Source: Apostichopus japonicus
Lineage: Eukaryota > Echinodermata > Holothuroidea > Aspidochirotida > Stichopodidae
Assembly (NCBI RefSeq): GCF_037975245.1
Contig: NC_092582.1
Span: 1,384,001-1,448,000 of the forward strand
Length of the DNA stretch: 64,000 bases
Direction: 5' to 3'
Shown: positions 49,217-61,810 of the stretch, piece after piece
Position numbering within the stretch: position 1 is the stretch's first letter
Layout of the letters: every line of letters starts with the position of its first letter
Notes under the pieces: model-generated
What the model saw: only the letters and a program-made list of their open reading frames with translations
The model's database searches: none
Told to the model about the DNA's origin: nothing
Translations under genes and position numbers: made by a program

Positions 49217-50213
49217 TTCAGCAAAGCTTTTGAAATCTGCTTCGTTGTTGTTTTATGGCATCCTCATTGATGAACATAAGAGCTTGCAAGGGGTGGGGGC
49301 TCTTTTCCGACAGGAACAGGACACTCCTCTCCCAGAGTTCCAGAGATAGAGGCATTCCAATCACTCCATTTCGGTCAATAGGCATGGCACAGTTGTCGGT
49401 CAAGTCTTTGGATGCCCAACTAAGGCGACAGCTGAGTACACCTCAATTGGTGTGGATACATGGGTCAGGTTTTACCTGACAACTTGTGCCTGAACAATTC
49501 CAATATATTTTTTACTGATTACAACAAAAACCCTACACCTGTTTGTGCACCTAATATTATGGATTATGTAATCTTCAGCAGGATATGTGGTCATTGTCTC
49601 AGTAGCTTAACCACTGTTTATGTAGTAAAGTAAACATGTGGACAGAGTAACATCCTGTCCCATCCCCTTGTAATCCATTGTAAAAGAGTGTATAAGATGC
49701 AACTTTCATCATTTGTATTCAGTAGCAGATATCCAGCCAAGTGAAGATATAATATACTCTGTTAAATCCATGTACTTGTTTGTGCCTTTATTTCTTGTTC
49801 ACATACAGCTGTGACAACTCTACCAGATACAGTATGTATATGCTAATTGAAGTAAAGACTGATGGCCTCACCACACATTCCAGACTGCCCCACATTGTTG
49901 GTGTCAAAATTAATAATGATTCTCTTCCCAGAAAGTTATGGCACCAATTGATCTACTATCAATCTTGAAAATTACCTTGAAGGGTCATCTTTGTCATGTT
50001 CAGATGAGTTAACTGATGGAGTGTAGTCCGGACTACCTGGCGGTTTTTCGGTGTATCCCGATGTGGATGCCACAGCAGCAGACGGACCATCATCGCCACT
50101 GTGAGATGGCCCTGGTTGCTTTGATGGTGTTCTTGTCTCTGTTGGTCCAGTCAGCAACTTCAATGGTGGTAGGGGGACCAGTGAACACTGGACTTCTACA
50201 TGTGTTACATTCA
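49217..50213 (-). pseudogene. Exon-like fragments of an unidentified minus-strand gene
   Basis: Exon A (about 50213-49979) lies between an acceptor-like CTAATTTTCAG and an AAG/GTAATT donor, and encodes a Pro/Ser/Thr-rich segment (LKLLTGPTETRTPSKQPGPS). Exon B (about 49466-49217) follows TTGTCAG. It is open except for one TGA, then reads LSWASKDLTDNCAMPIDRNG and LWERSVLFLSEKSPHPLQAL to a TGA. Neither matches a domain that I can name. Orientation and order suit the THAP-like fragment at 51433-51610, but linkage is inference. Confidence 0.35.
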
Positions 50214-51432
50214 CTGAAAATTAGAATAAACGCTTATTATACCACACACATACAGTAGGCTGCTCTTGGACAGGGGTCAGCTGCCTAGATGGTTCACTTA
50301 TCTTTTCTGAAGGAGAGCATATCCTCCTGCTTTATGTGGCTGCAAAAATATGGGCCACTCACACCATGAGCATTGCAAATGACTTCAGCTTGGTTTCATA
50401 TAGTATAACTACAATGTAATCTCCCTTCTCTCAGTAACTACAGCTGTAGCCTTTATATTTTCCTGTGAAGCCATCAGGTATAGCCTCCTCAACCACTCTC
50501 GTCAGGCAGGCGGATATGATGGATAAAATACAATGTATATTATCCCTAGTCAGCCTGACCGATGTGCAGTTTTAATTGCTATTTTGCTTTCAACGAGTAC
50601 TGTTTTGGCCCCTGTACTCACTTCTGCTATATACTCTATAGATGTATGAAAGTTTTCCATTCTTCCTTGTATTACCCTAGCTTACACTTCTCTACCACAC
50701 TTTCTCCCACAACCCCCCTGCCTCCTTTTTGTCTGGTAGCTTGCCCCCCCCCATATACATGCCTCAATGTTTTACTGGTGGAGATTCCTTGTATCCAGTT
50801 CAAAACTGACTACGTAAATCTTTAATGCCTGTCACCACCCTCCCCTCCCCCATTTCCCAACTGTTTTTCGGTAATATCAAGCACATGTCTATAAGATCAT
50901 GCTACCTTTAGATGGAGATGTACATTCTGCAGAATCCTGCCTTTATTTTCACTGCAGTTGGTTGGGGAACAGCTTCTAGATTAATCTAAGTATTGAAAAT
51001 TGGGAAAGAAAATAACAAGGAAGTTATGAAAGTTCATTTAAGAAAGCAGTTTGATATGTTTGAAAGTACCTGTCACAAGCGTTTCCTCTTGCAACAAAAA
51101 TTGCAGCCCTACCAACAAAAATGGCAAAATATAAGGATGTCATTTACTGTGAAACATATGAGCTATTACTCCTGAGTATATAGATAGGTGGGGGCACATT
51201 ATAATATTGGGCAAAATGACATGTAAACATCTTATGCTTGTTATTCTGGATTTTTCATTATGTACCACAAATGAAAGTTAATATAGCCCTAGCCTACGCC
51301 TAACTTTTTCGTCGCCGTACCTAATTTAGGGCCTAACTAACTGAACGAAATTATAAGAATTAGCCTACTGTAAGATAGTAATAATACCAAGTTAGTCATT
51401 GTTGTAGTAGGCCTAGGCCAGAAAATACACTT
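50214..51432. other. Stretch without supported gene
   Basis: May be intron of the minus-strand fragments on either side. Nothing recognisable. Confidence 0.3.
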
Positions 51433-51610
51433 ACTCTTTTCCGATCCAGCTTCGCAACTACTGGTCTACTTGTTTCTATATCTCCTCGAGATTTGAAGAT
51501 ACTTTCTCCAAATAGAGAAGGAACGGCATTGTCTTGTAGACGGCGAGCTGTTGGTGTTCCAAGTCCAAGTTGCGCGGATAGGCGATAGGAATCGAAACTT
51601 TAACTGGTGA
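51433..51610 (-). pseudogene. Possible end of a THAP-type zinc finger
   Basis: On the minus strand a frame reads GTPTARRLQDNAVPSLFGE, then VVAKLDRKR before a GTAAGTG donor at 51432. THAP domains end in a basic stretch followed by AVPSIF, which this resembles. The upstream C2CH half of the domain was not found, so the call is weak. Confidence 0.25.
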
Positions 51611-52225
51611 AGGGCGCACTGCACACATAAGATTCGCTCGAAGGTCCAAGCCAATCTTTACTTATAGGCAGCTAGGCTGGCTGAGTGCACAGGTACTAAG
51701 CTATCGCTGTATACAGTGTTTGACGAACACGAAACTTTCTTGTACTGTTGTGCACCCATTCTCATCTGATATTTTGTTTACTGTTCGTGACGTATTGTTT
51801 ACGGCTTTGATCTCGGTTAGCATATTAGGCATACTTAGTTTTGGTAACATTTGCGGTTCCCCCGTGACGTCATTATCTTTCGGAATTAGCTTGGTTATTA
51901 ACTTAATTAAAACAGCAAAGTAACAATTGTGGAACTCCAAATTTGGAATATAGGGTTTTGATATGTAGCTTTTCAATTTGTGTAAGTTTGAAGGAAATCT
52001 GTTACGTGTCACTTGACCTTTAACTTTTGCCATTACACTAAGAATAAGATTTATGATATATTTACAAAAGCGATGACTCTAAGTCACTACTTTGAACCTA
52101 CGATGTCTTCCAAAAGGGCAATAAGTTTGTCTTTGCTCTTTAGGAAAATTTGTCTTTCATAAAAATCTCTGTCATATCAGCTAAAGATCATGTTTGGGCT
52201 TATGAATCCTTTAACACATGTAACA

Positions 52226-52794
52226 TGCGGCGTCGCCAGACATTTCAACCTGAGGCGGGGGGGGGGGGCACACCACTTAATTAGGGGAGCACAGTGTTTA
52301 TTTGTGAATGCCGTCCTGGGGGAGGGGTCCAAGTGGAGGGGTGTCGCCTCCCCACTTTGAGAAATTGTTGATTATTTGAGGGTCCTTGAAGTAACTTTAT
52401 GTTCGAGATTTTTAGGGCTTAAAGTCTGTCTGATATTTATGTTTTTAATTGAGGCAGTTAACAAAGTTATACAGAAAATGGAAATTGACCCTTGGTAATG
52501 TTTTTTAATAAGAGTGTTGAAAATTGCAATTGAAGTTCATGCACGGTAGTAGTGGAGTTAAAGCACTAGCGATTCACGCCGGGCCTCTGTGACTTTGTTA
52601 GTGAGAAAACAACTGGTTATTGTGATGGTCGGTGGAATAAAAGGTTTTACTGAAAACATTATATGTTTCGTCCTTTGTAAAAAAAAAATTGTTTGAGTAA
52701 TTTTTTTACACTACGAATCGCATCTGGGGGGGGACCTGGAGTAACGATTTTTGTTGGGAGGGCACGTGCCCCCCCCCCCTAGGCGACGCCACTG
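52226..52794. mobile_element. MITE with 9-bp target duplication
   Basis: TGCGGCGTCGCC and GGCGACGCCACTG ends are inverted, flanked by CATGTAACA at 52217-52225 and 52795-52803. It is 569 bp, with a G tract after the left end and a C tract before the right end, and no ORF. End sequence and architecture match the GGCGTAGCC elements. Confidence 0.8.
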
Positions 52795-52803
52795 CATGTA
52801 ACA

Positions 52804-53866
52804 CTGGAGTAATCAGGATTTCTTAATTCATTTTTGTTGTTAAGTGATACTAGCAGAGTGGCGGATTGATCTATCGTCTAGGAAGAGGCGAACCCTCCTC
52901 CAGGGTCTGTGGCGCTCCAGGGTGTCATCCGAGTCGCTAAATCAGCAGTGTGTTTCAAACGCCCCAGCGATGTCGGATGAATAACTGAGCCGTTATATTT
53001 TACTAAGTCCGCCATTACACCAACATAGCTTTCGAACTTTCGAACATGAACTTTCGAAGGTTGCGAGTATATAATTTTAAATCACTTAAAACTGTGTGTT
53101 TGTAATGAATTAAGTCACACAGTTGTCAAATCGACCTTTCAGTTTCGGAAGAATTTAAAAACGTTGAGGGACCGCAAAACCCCCAGACCATGTTTCTGCA
53201 TAAGAGATCTACATGCTATATAGTCTGGCTACTTGCCCATAGGACTGGCGCGGGAGGTGGGGAGGGGGAAGGGGGATGAGGAGGGTGCACTTGAGCGTTC
53301 AATTTTCTTTTTATTGTTCAGCCTATCAATGAGTCCATATACTGCATGAACTCGATAACAATTGAACAAAGGAAGAATAAAGTTTCCTATTAATATGTGA
53401 TTTCTTATCGATATGTGATTCCGTTCATAAATATAAGTTTTATGTTCCGCTTTGATCCATCCCGCGTATGTTGCTTATCCTCAGTTTATTGTCGACAGTA
53501 AATAAGTAATAAACGCGACACTTTTACGATGCATGTTCCTTTACAAAGCGGCTCAAAGTTAGAGTGTTGTAACCGTGATCTCGTTGGGGTATCTCTATTT
53601 ACCCAATGATATAATAACCATAAAAACCTATACACAACACTTTGACCTTTTAAAACAAATAAGCAAATGTCCTATTGTATGCAAATCCAAACAGCTCTTG
53701 GTTTATTATCGAAAAGATATATAGAGAGGTCACAAAAATACCATGTTATCATATTCTTCCTCTCTCATTTGTTTTCTTTTGATTCTCCTTAAGGACACTT
53801 TTTGGGGTCATGTTGTGTTTCGCTGGGTAGAAAAGCCAAAGTCTTACATATCATATCGCACCACAA
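52804..53866. other. Gene-free stretch
   Basis: No supported gene. Confidence 0.35.
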
Positions 53867-53942
53867 TTTTCAACCAATCAGGATAAAGTTCGATATACGT
53901 CACTATAGATGAATATAACGAACTACACGATTGGTTGAAAAG
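53867..53942. promoter_or_regulatory. Near-palindrome with two CCAAT boxes upstream of the signal-peptide exon
   Basis: TTTTCAACCAATC at the left is matched by GATTGGTTGAAAAG at the right, with partly complementary arms between (AGTTCGATATACG against ATATAACGAACT). It ends about 135 bp before the ATG at 54076. Either a tiny MITE or a promoter element. Confidence 0.55.
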
Positions 53943-54075
53943 TTAAATGTTGAATACTCATCCTTAAGTACTGCCCTTGGTTCTCTGCTTTAAGTACAAG
54001 ATCCGAAATGATAAATTCAGAGGAGACCTGAGGACAGGACTCCAAACGTTAAAGAAATTCCAAAAGACTGCCAAG

Positions 54076-54133
54076 ATGAAGTACCTGATTTTGTTTTGTT
54101 TGTCCGTTGGTGCCTTTGCCTCGATCAGCATCG
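54076..54133 (+). CDS. First coding exon of a second secreted protein
   Basis: Encodes MKYLILFCLSVGAFASISI, a signal peptide resembling that of the MYP-like gene (MKCLLLLSVIGLAFAG), and ends in phase 1 before GTAAGC. Downstream phase-1 Sushi exons at 63.2-64.0 kb could belong to it, which would need a 9-kb intron containing the nested transposons. A MYP paralogue starting here is the alternative. Confidence 0.5.
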
Positions 54134-54639
54134 GTAAGCTGAAATTAAAAGCTAATTAATATTTTTACTTGAACCAAAAGTGCTAACACATATATACGTT
54201 ATTTTCTTTAATGAAAATCAATTTCAAGATCAAATAATGAGGTTATTTTGATAAATTGTTTCAAAACTTAATACGGGCCATATACCTGAATTGAAGACAA
54301 ATGTGGTCAACAAAGTGTTGAATAATAGAAAGTCAGATTATCTTAATTATACAGAGCAACTTGTACAGGGAAACTATTTTTCAACTCATGCAACTTAGTT
54401 TGATGTCTACTATTATACGTTATTATATTTACCTAACAGCCTAAATAGTGCCCTTTCTTTTTTGGCCAGAGAGAGAAATAGAAAAAAAGATAAACTCTCA
54501 AATTGATAGTGCAAAAGTAAACCCTTTCCAGTGCTCTTTGAAAGGTCAAATTTTTAATAGAAATGGTCTTGTTTTGTTCAACCATTTCCACTTTTCTAAA
54601 TAACCTCAATTGTTATACCCTGACCTCATCGCCCCCAAG
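54134..54639. other. Intronic sequence
   Basis: AT-rich, no exon seen. Confidence 0.35.
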
Positions 54640-55055
54640 TTAGTTTAAACATAGCTGTTCAACATAGTAATTCACCATCCTACCAAACAACGAGGCCCCA
54701 GTATTTGCTAAGTGCAAACCATCCCTGACGAACAAATCCCTTCTACCCTGGAAAGATGAACATATGTCAACAAATGTAAAGCCGAAGTCGGCACACAGAC
54801 TATACAATAAACCATTCAAAGTTACAATCTTATCTGACAGAACCTTGTTGTCAAATCTTGGCAACAAACTACATATGACAACTTTAGCCCGAGTTGATGC
54901 TAGTCGACACATCAACTCGTGGTACCTAGACTGAATAATGTTTTGTGACTCCTTCTGCACATTATTGGTGCCTACCTGGACCACAACCACCTCCTCATCT
55001 GACACGATTTTGTTAACCCTTTTACTGACATCCTGGATTTTAGAACCTGACAAAC
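54640..55055 (-). pseudogene. ORF1 second half: SGNH/GDSL esterase domain
   Basis: Reads SGSKIQDVSKRVNKIV, then VVVQVGTNNVQKES (block III-like GTNN), SLLPRF, and RDGLHLANTGASLFGRM, where D-x-x-H is the catalytic pair of SGNH hydrolases. It ends at a stop at 54640. It is the continuation of the ORF at 62461-61942; the insertion removed none of the catalytic blocks. Confidence 0.75.
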
Positions 55056-55171
55056 GCTTACCAGTCAAAACGTCCCTTTACCAAAACGTCCCCGCTTTTG
55101 GTCAAAACGTCCCCGTTGGTCAAAACGTCCTCGTAAGTCAAAACGTCCCCTTAAGTCAAAACGTCCCCGCC
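55056..55171. repeat. Left TIR array of the MULE
   Basis: From CCAGTCAAAACGTCCC at 55061, six units of GTCAAAACGTCCCC or variants (the second begins CCAAAACG), at irregular 14-20 bp spacing. The order of the two outermost units is the same as at the right end. Confidence 0.9.
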
Positions 55172-55822
55172 TATCAGATTCATTCACAGTTGTGAATATA
55201 TATTAATTTTAAGTTATAACTTTGCTAAGCTATCGGCATGCAAGTTGAATTACAGGCGCTAAATAAATCATGGAGTATATCGTAGAAAAAAAAGTATACG
55301 CTATATGTTTATCAGTGAATTAACGAATTAAGGAAAACAAAAAATATTATACAAGAGGAATGACAAAAGATTTTGGATGCGTAATCTATACAATATAAAT
55401 ATATCTCTATAATATTTTAAATTGAGTGAAAAATCACTTATCGTTTATTTTTACTAAGTAAAATTTACGGTACGTGCCCCTGTTGATATTTGACATTTTG
55501 AAGTATGGAATATATCGTTCGATTACCTTTAGTGTTGTAACGTTACATGTTTTGCTTGTCGGTGAACAAGTTCTACAAAAAGAATGTAGTTTATTTAATA
55601 TTCTAACGTATAACGTAATTCAGTAGAGATGTTAAGTTATGTTGTTGATTTGTTGCTCGTCGACGTTTCTTTATCTGTATATTTAATAAGGGAGGGTAAA
55701 GTAGAATTAAACAGGGTATTATTTGAATAGCGGGCTAGGCTACTATGGTGGGGATTGCTTACACGTGGTTCTGCTTGGTTAGGCCTGTGACTGTGAGCTC
55801 GTTCTTAGTTATGACCTGATAC

Positions 55823-56730
55823 CTCATTTCATTTCATTTCATTTATTTCGTCTATGCATAAGAACAATAGAATAAAGTTGTATAGTATAAACAGGACACT
55901 AGAAAAACAATAGTAGTTTATCGAGATAGCGACCAAAAATAACAAAAAACAAAAGAAAGAAGGTAACAATTAAGAGTAGAGATAAACAAACATGAGATAA
56001 TCAATACTCAGTCAGCGTAGTTTTCAATTAGGTGTGCTTTAAGTTTTCGCTTAAAGTTAACGTTACATAAGATTTTACAGTTTTTATATCATTTGGAAGC
56101 ACTTTCCAGGTTTTATAGCAGTACGTAGTTGTTCAAGAGTAATTCACCGTGTTTCGTGTGATGTCTGCTAACAGAAAAATGGGTATTATTCCTCGTTCTG
56201 TTACGAATATACTCGGAATTACAGAGATTAAAAATATCACTAAAGACACGGGGAGAATATTGTTGAAATACTTATAAATAAAACAACACATCTTGAGAAC
56301 ATGAATGTCGCTGACCTTAAGAATACCAAGGTCTTCGTGCAAAGTACTGGTAGGATAACGTCGATGTTGAAAAGTACTGGTTTTTAACATTCTATTTTAG
56401 AGTATTTGTAAAAGCTTAAGTATGGTAGCTTTAGCCATGCCATAAATTTCAGCACCGTAAGAAATCTTAGAAAAAACCAGTGAATAGTAAAGCTGAATAG
56501 CTACAGAGGGAGTGAGCGAATCCCTGAGGCGATAGAAAATGCCATTAAACTAAACAAGACTATTACAAAGGTCATCAATATGTTGCTTGAATGACAATTT
56601 AGCATCAATCATAAGGCCAAGATATTTGACGCAATCTGTTTTACAAATATTAGTATTATTCAAAACAAAAAGCTCTGGACACGAATGAGAAACATTATCT
56701 TTGGCATGAAAAATAGTAAAGTTAGGGTCG
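55823..56730 (-). mobile_element. 5'-truncated LINE fragment inside the MULE
   Basis: Read on the minus strand: an RT C-terminal region (VKYLGLMIDAKLSFKQHIDD, then SLVFSKISYGAEIYG, then YPTSTLHEDLGILKV), with stops, ending in a tail of AAATG/GAAAT repeats (+ strand ATTTCATTTC at 55824-55847). Only the 3' end of the element is present. This is not the same family as the L2-type LINE at 36.6 kb, judging by the tail. Confidence 0.7.
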
Positions 56731-57289
56731 AAAGATGTTTGCAGTTGCTATTAACCTACTCTCACTTGTTTACCTTCAGTTGTGTAAGTATATGCTAAGT
56801 TTTAAGTGGACCTAGCGGCTGAATATTTCTTCCCATGTTGTTAAGGCCACTGAGAATGTTTTGTCAAATGTAAATGTAAGGATGCCCTTTAGTGCCACAA
56901 GTTTTAAACACCTACTTAAAAGTTACATGATCATTTCAGTTTGGCTTATTTGTCACTGTTTTACTAGTTACACTATTTTCTTCCTTTTTTTCCTTTCAGA
57001 AATCTTACACAGTTGTTGAATTTAGTTTATCAATAAAAGAAAGACGACATTGCAGCAACGTGTCATAGCCATAATTTTTCTAAACCATTTATTTACATCG
57101 ATTTCTCAACATCTTCAGAGAGCCCTTTCTTCCTAATCGTGCTTTTGTTATCTTTTGATTTTACCACGGTTGAGACTATGTGGGAAATGCCAACTGGGAA
57201 AAAGGTAGAGGGGTTCCATAAACTTGTCTAATATCGAAATCTTTTGACATTGGAGAGAGTCCATGCCCCTTTTTGTATTTTTATTTACC
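56731..57289. other. MULE interior without a gene
   Basis: No supported feature. Confidence 0.35.
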
Positions 57290-57835
57290 AAATCATTATT
57301 TTTTTTAAATTTTTGGTCACAAATTGTTTTTCAAAATATAATTTATTTGTAATATGATCATGATATTTTTTGGTAATTTGATCAGGTAAATTTTTTTTAT
57401 AGAGATTTTCTTTCTTTTTCATGAAATATATATTTTTTGTAATATAATCTTAAAACAATTGGTAAATTATTCATATAACTTTTTTTTTTATTGATGATAA
57501 GAATTTTTGTCTTTTGAATGAAATAGCCTACAATTGTTTGTAATAATGAAATGAAATCTTTGGTAAGTACGTCCTATAACTTTGTTGCATTTTTGATAGG
57601 ATTTTTTTCGTGATATAATTTTTCGCAATAAAATCATGAACTTGTTGGTAATTTCATAATTTTTTTTTTTATTTGTGATAAAGATTTTTTTTTCACAAAA
57701 TGTAAAGTTTTTTGAAATACAATCATGAAAACTTTGGAAATTGGATCATAAAACTTTCTTATTGTTATAAGAATTTTTTTCTTGAAGTTTTCGCAACATA
57801 ATCATTGTGTTTTGCAATTTGATCTTGTAGATATT
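57290..57835. repeat. Diverged AT-rich tandem repeat, unit about 100 bp
   Basis: About five units with TGTAATATAATCATGA, then TTGGTAATTTGATCA, then long T runs and GATAAGAATTTTT. It lies just downstream of the transposase gene. Confidence 0.65.
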
Positions 57836-57960
57836 GTCATGGTTGAGCGCACTTGGGAACTACCCCAAGGCCCTGCTCATGCCCTCTTTTCTTCCCGTAG
57901 GGACAGGCGAGGAGTTAGGTCCTGATAGCCATTTAAGCTATATTTCAGCTCAGAAGTTAT

Positions 57961-59662
57961 TCAAGCCTTTCCATCGATGTTGGATGAGACGAGGTAGGCG
58001 CACTTTCGTAACAGCTGACGGGCGTTTCTTTCACAGGCGATGTAAGCATCCCAAAGGGCAATTAGCGGTCCCTGGACCAAGCGATATTGTTTGCGTTTTC
58101 TACGATGCAGTTTGTTGTCGGACACTAGACGTACTTGGATGCTGACCATGTCGGCTTGTTCCTGAAGAAGCCTGATAAGAAGGTAGAAAGTTAAATTTCC
58201 TGTGCGAGCGTGGCGATTCAGGGCCCCATGCCAGCCCTCGACATCGTTGTTGGTGCGGACAGGTTGTCTTCTATCCATTGGCGTCGGATGTACTCAACAA
58301 GCTCCTGTATTTTTACTGTTGTGGCCTTCTGCTCCAATTTTTCAACACCGGCTGTATGTGGTCATGCGGCAGATATGGCAAGGCTAGGAGCTGTCGGCAC
58401 AGTTTGTGTGTTCCATCGTCGTTCCGGTATGCTGGGGCAAGTCCGATCTCTTGTATTTTCCTCCATATACACTGTGTCCAATGGAAGGCGCAGCCTCTTA
58501 TTGTGACGTTCGGAAATACGCGAGTGATAGCATTCCAAACGGCCCTTTCAACGTCTAATACCATCTCTGTCACTCTTTGGGTGGTAGTGAGTTTCTTAAC
58601 GGCCTTCAAAACTTTTCGGTAGTCTTTCTCGCGTTTTGCCGACATCAAACAAACATGAGGGGCACCTGCTTCATGTTATCTCCACTGCGAACGAAGGAAT
58701 GTATGGACATCAGCTGGCTGAACGGACCATCCACAACCTTGAATGTCCCATCGATGTATCATGTTTTGGATTTCGCAAGCAGTTGAATCATTTTGTCACT
58801 TGCGAACATCAGGTGCCGTCAACTCTAATGTCTTTTCGGAGGAAATCACTAGGAATGTGACTCTCATCAATCTGGAACTCTAGTGGTTCTGTGGTCTTGT
58901 GGTTCAGCAGGTCTCATCTTTTGTCGGTGTCTGTTTGCTCTTCTTGCCAGATTGACGGGTTTCTGGAGCGCCTCTAAGGGTTCTTTTGCTTCCTGGATTC
59001 CTTCCTCGAGCATTATCTTGTTCACAATCTCTGCAGCTGATGTGAAGATCTCTCGGGCAGCCGTCTTCTTCACTTCCGCTGAAATCTTAGTTGCCAATTT
59101 GGCGCCAAGTTGACCTGGGTGAATATGGGCCTGGGTACCTCTCGTAAAACTTGCGCCTTTCTGCAGAACCGTAGCCTTGCACCACATAGCTTTGTTTCGA
59201 ACGCTACATGTCTAGGTTCTGTTTCCATTCGCTCGCTGGGTCTTTACTGTATACGTGTACCTGTCACTGTCTGCTGACTTTTCTTTGCCTTTCTGTGAAC
59301 CATCTGTGATGATTTGGTACGCAGTTTCTGATCGGTCGCTTCCATCGTATTGTTGGGGAGCATGGTCTTCGATGGACGACTCTTGCATGATTTCTGGAAT
59401 ATCAAATCCACCAAGGGCTTGTTCAATTGATCGATGTGAAAGTCAGGTGCTCTCAGCGATGAGATTGGCGGCATGAAGCTATCATTGGAAGCAAATCCAC
59501 TCTACATCTGTTTCTTGAGCTACAGCCATTCTGTATTCCTCACGGCTTATCCCTGTTCCGCAGATGCGATGTTGCCATCGATTACAGCCATCACACAGCA
59601 AGGCCTCTTGTCTCTTTCTCACTGGCTTCTTGGCAGTCAATGCAGATGTGCTGTTCTGTCAT
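57961..59662 (-). pseudogene. MULE transposase (PHD-like, FLYWCH, MULE domains), frameshifted
   Basis: Start near 59662 (MTEQHICIDCQEASEK). A PHD-like finger follows (CDGCNRWQHRICGTGISREE, about 59600-59500), then a FLYWCH-type finger (DGSQKGKEKSADSDRYTYTV to CKATVLQKG and AHIHPG, about 59340-59100). The DDE transposase comes last: YIDGTFKVVDGPFSQLMSIH (first Asp at 58750), VLDVERAVWNA (second Asp), GCAFHWTQ (the C-x2-H of MULEs), and RTNNDVEGWHGALNR with the final Glu. It ends near 57961. At least two frameshifts (near 59600 and 58270) and a TGA near 58760 make it non-functional. All three acidic catalytic positions are still readable. Confidence 0.8.
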
Positions 59663-61810
59663 CTTGATTTTGAAGTTGAAAATGGTTGATTCTTTGGACT
59701 AGATTGAATATCAATGTTCTCTCTAAGCGAAGCTTGATTTGAACTATAAGGGTGACCGAGGTCCCTTGGGTTTATATAGGCTTTCCCCGGCGGTGACAGA
59801 CCTTAGAATTAAAGACCGCCGCCGACCACAGAAGGTTCTTTATTATAATATTAGAAATAATGTTTAATAAAGGGTCGCTTCATAATGGCCCATCGTGTCT
59901 TTTCTTAAACTTGCCTTTGTGACATTAATAGTGGCCGACGTTTTCGGCGTGGATGAATTATTTACAATATTAACTTTACAAAAGTACGCTATATGCGTGT
60001 TTTTGTGTTATATATCCCTGTTGGTATCGGACCGTATTTAAGGACTGCCAAGGACAATAGTTGAGTGTTCTGGAAAATCTTTCGTTTTCATGAATAGTTT
60101 CAAAATCTCACAAAATATCTTAATATAGAATTTTGAAGAATGAATATGACGTGAATACGCAAACCTTTCTGCTTATTTCTTCCTCTTTTATAAAAAAAAA
60201 ATGATAATATATGACCACTAAACTTGTAACTACCCCTCCCAACCTACCCTCCGTGATTTCTTTCTATATTTTTTATATATGATAACGGAAGCATGCTTAC
60301 AAAGTACACAAAAACATACCCTTTATCCTTTGTATTCCCTTCCCTGCAGGGCCGTCGTCAGAAATGGCTGACGGGGGGGGGGGGGGGTTACAAATGCAAA
60401 ATTTTGCAAAGAAAAAAGGTCACCGCGTCAAATTTTCATACTTTTTCAAAAGCGAATTTTCAGCGAGAAAAAAAAATCACGACATTCAACTAGGGGATTT
60501 TCATATTTTACGGAAGCAAATATTCGGGGTGGGGGGGGGGGGAGGGGAATGGTCACCGAATAAAACCGGGGGAACATCGTGTATATGTTCATTCCAAAAG
60601 TAAAAAAAAACTCATAACCTCTTGTATTCCTTCCCTTTTATTATCTTACTTTGTTGTTTTCAAATAATATAACAAAGTAGCATTATTAAATATTATTATA
60701 ATTATGGAGGGCAGAGACGAGAGAGAGGACTTGGGGCTTTAGCCGTAGTCTCCCTTCTAGACCAAAACATTAAGAAAGCAGAATGAATTCTGGAAACGGG
60801 TAGAAAAATAGGCAAAGAATCACGAAAATCAAAAATATAAAGTGTCTTCAGAGAGAAAAATAAACGTATGTTCTGTAGGAAAAACTTGTCTCGTATATTC
60901 CAAGAGTAACTTGTACGTTAACAAACAACAAATTTTCTTTTCTTCCCTTCTCTCAAAATATCGTATATATTCATATCGAAACCAACCCGTGTTTCAACAA
61001 ATTCTATTACCCTACAGCCCTCTTGCATTACCCTTTTCTATTTGTATTATCTTACGTGATATGAAGGATATGACCAAATTTTCCTCTGCCCTCCTCTTTT
61101 CTTCCCCCCACCCCATCACTCCTCTTTTCACAGCTCTCTTCCACACCCTTTTTTTTGCTTTTTCTCTCCACACCTTTTTGTCATTGTCCTTCTCCAGTTT
61201 ATTCCCTACCCCGTTCCTTTAATCCTCTCTTTGTCCCTCCACTGTTTATCTCCTACCTCTCTTTTTCCCCTGTTGCTTTCTTCTCTTCATTCCTTGTCTA
61301 CTAATCCTCTAACATGTATCTCATTGTGTTCACCGTGCTCATTAACCTTTCTGTATTCCGTGCATGTATTTTGATTCTTTATATTATCTTACCTCAGAAA
61401 ATTATACTCAAAAATGTTTCCGCTCTCAAAACCGACACTTCCCACTCCTAAAAACTGTTTTCAACCTAAACTATACTTATCCTCATATCCTTACTCATTG
61501 ATATATTCCAAAAGTAACTTGTTGTATACGAAAACAAAACAAAAATTCTTTTTTACCTTCCCTCAATGTCGCATATATTGATTCAGAAACCAACTCGTAT
61601 TTAAAAAAAATCCTATTACCCTACAGCCCCTCTTGCATTCCCTTTTCTATTTATCATTTCCTACCACAGAAAATTATACTCAAAAATGTTTCCTCCCTCA
61701 TGTCCGGCACTTCCCATTCCTAAAAAATATGTTTTCAACCTAAACTATACCTATCCTTACTCTTTGATTTTAACTAAAAACATCCACATTTGCATTCCAA
61801 CTGATATTAA
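59663..61810. other. MULE interior without a gene, with poly-G tracts
   Basis: AT-rich upstream of the transposase, then G tracts at about 60366-60377 and 60531-60542, and a C/T-rich region (61080-61290). No supported ORF. Confidence 0.4.

Noticed and set aside
51701-52033. Minus-strand 110-codon ORF
   Set aside because: No domain and no splice or promoter context; its composition resembles non-coding AT-rich sequence.
55061-55171. A CRISPR-like array of GTCAAAACGTCCCC repeats
   Set aside because: Spacing is short and irregular, and an inverted counterpart lies at the other end of the MULE, so it is a transposon terminal array.
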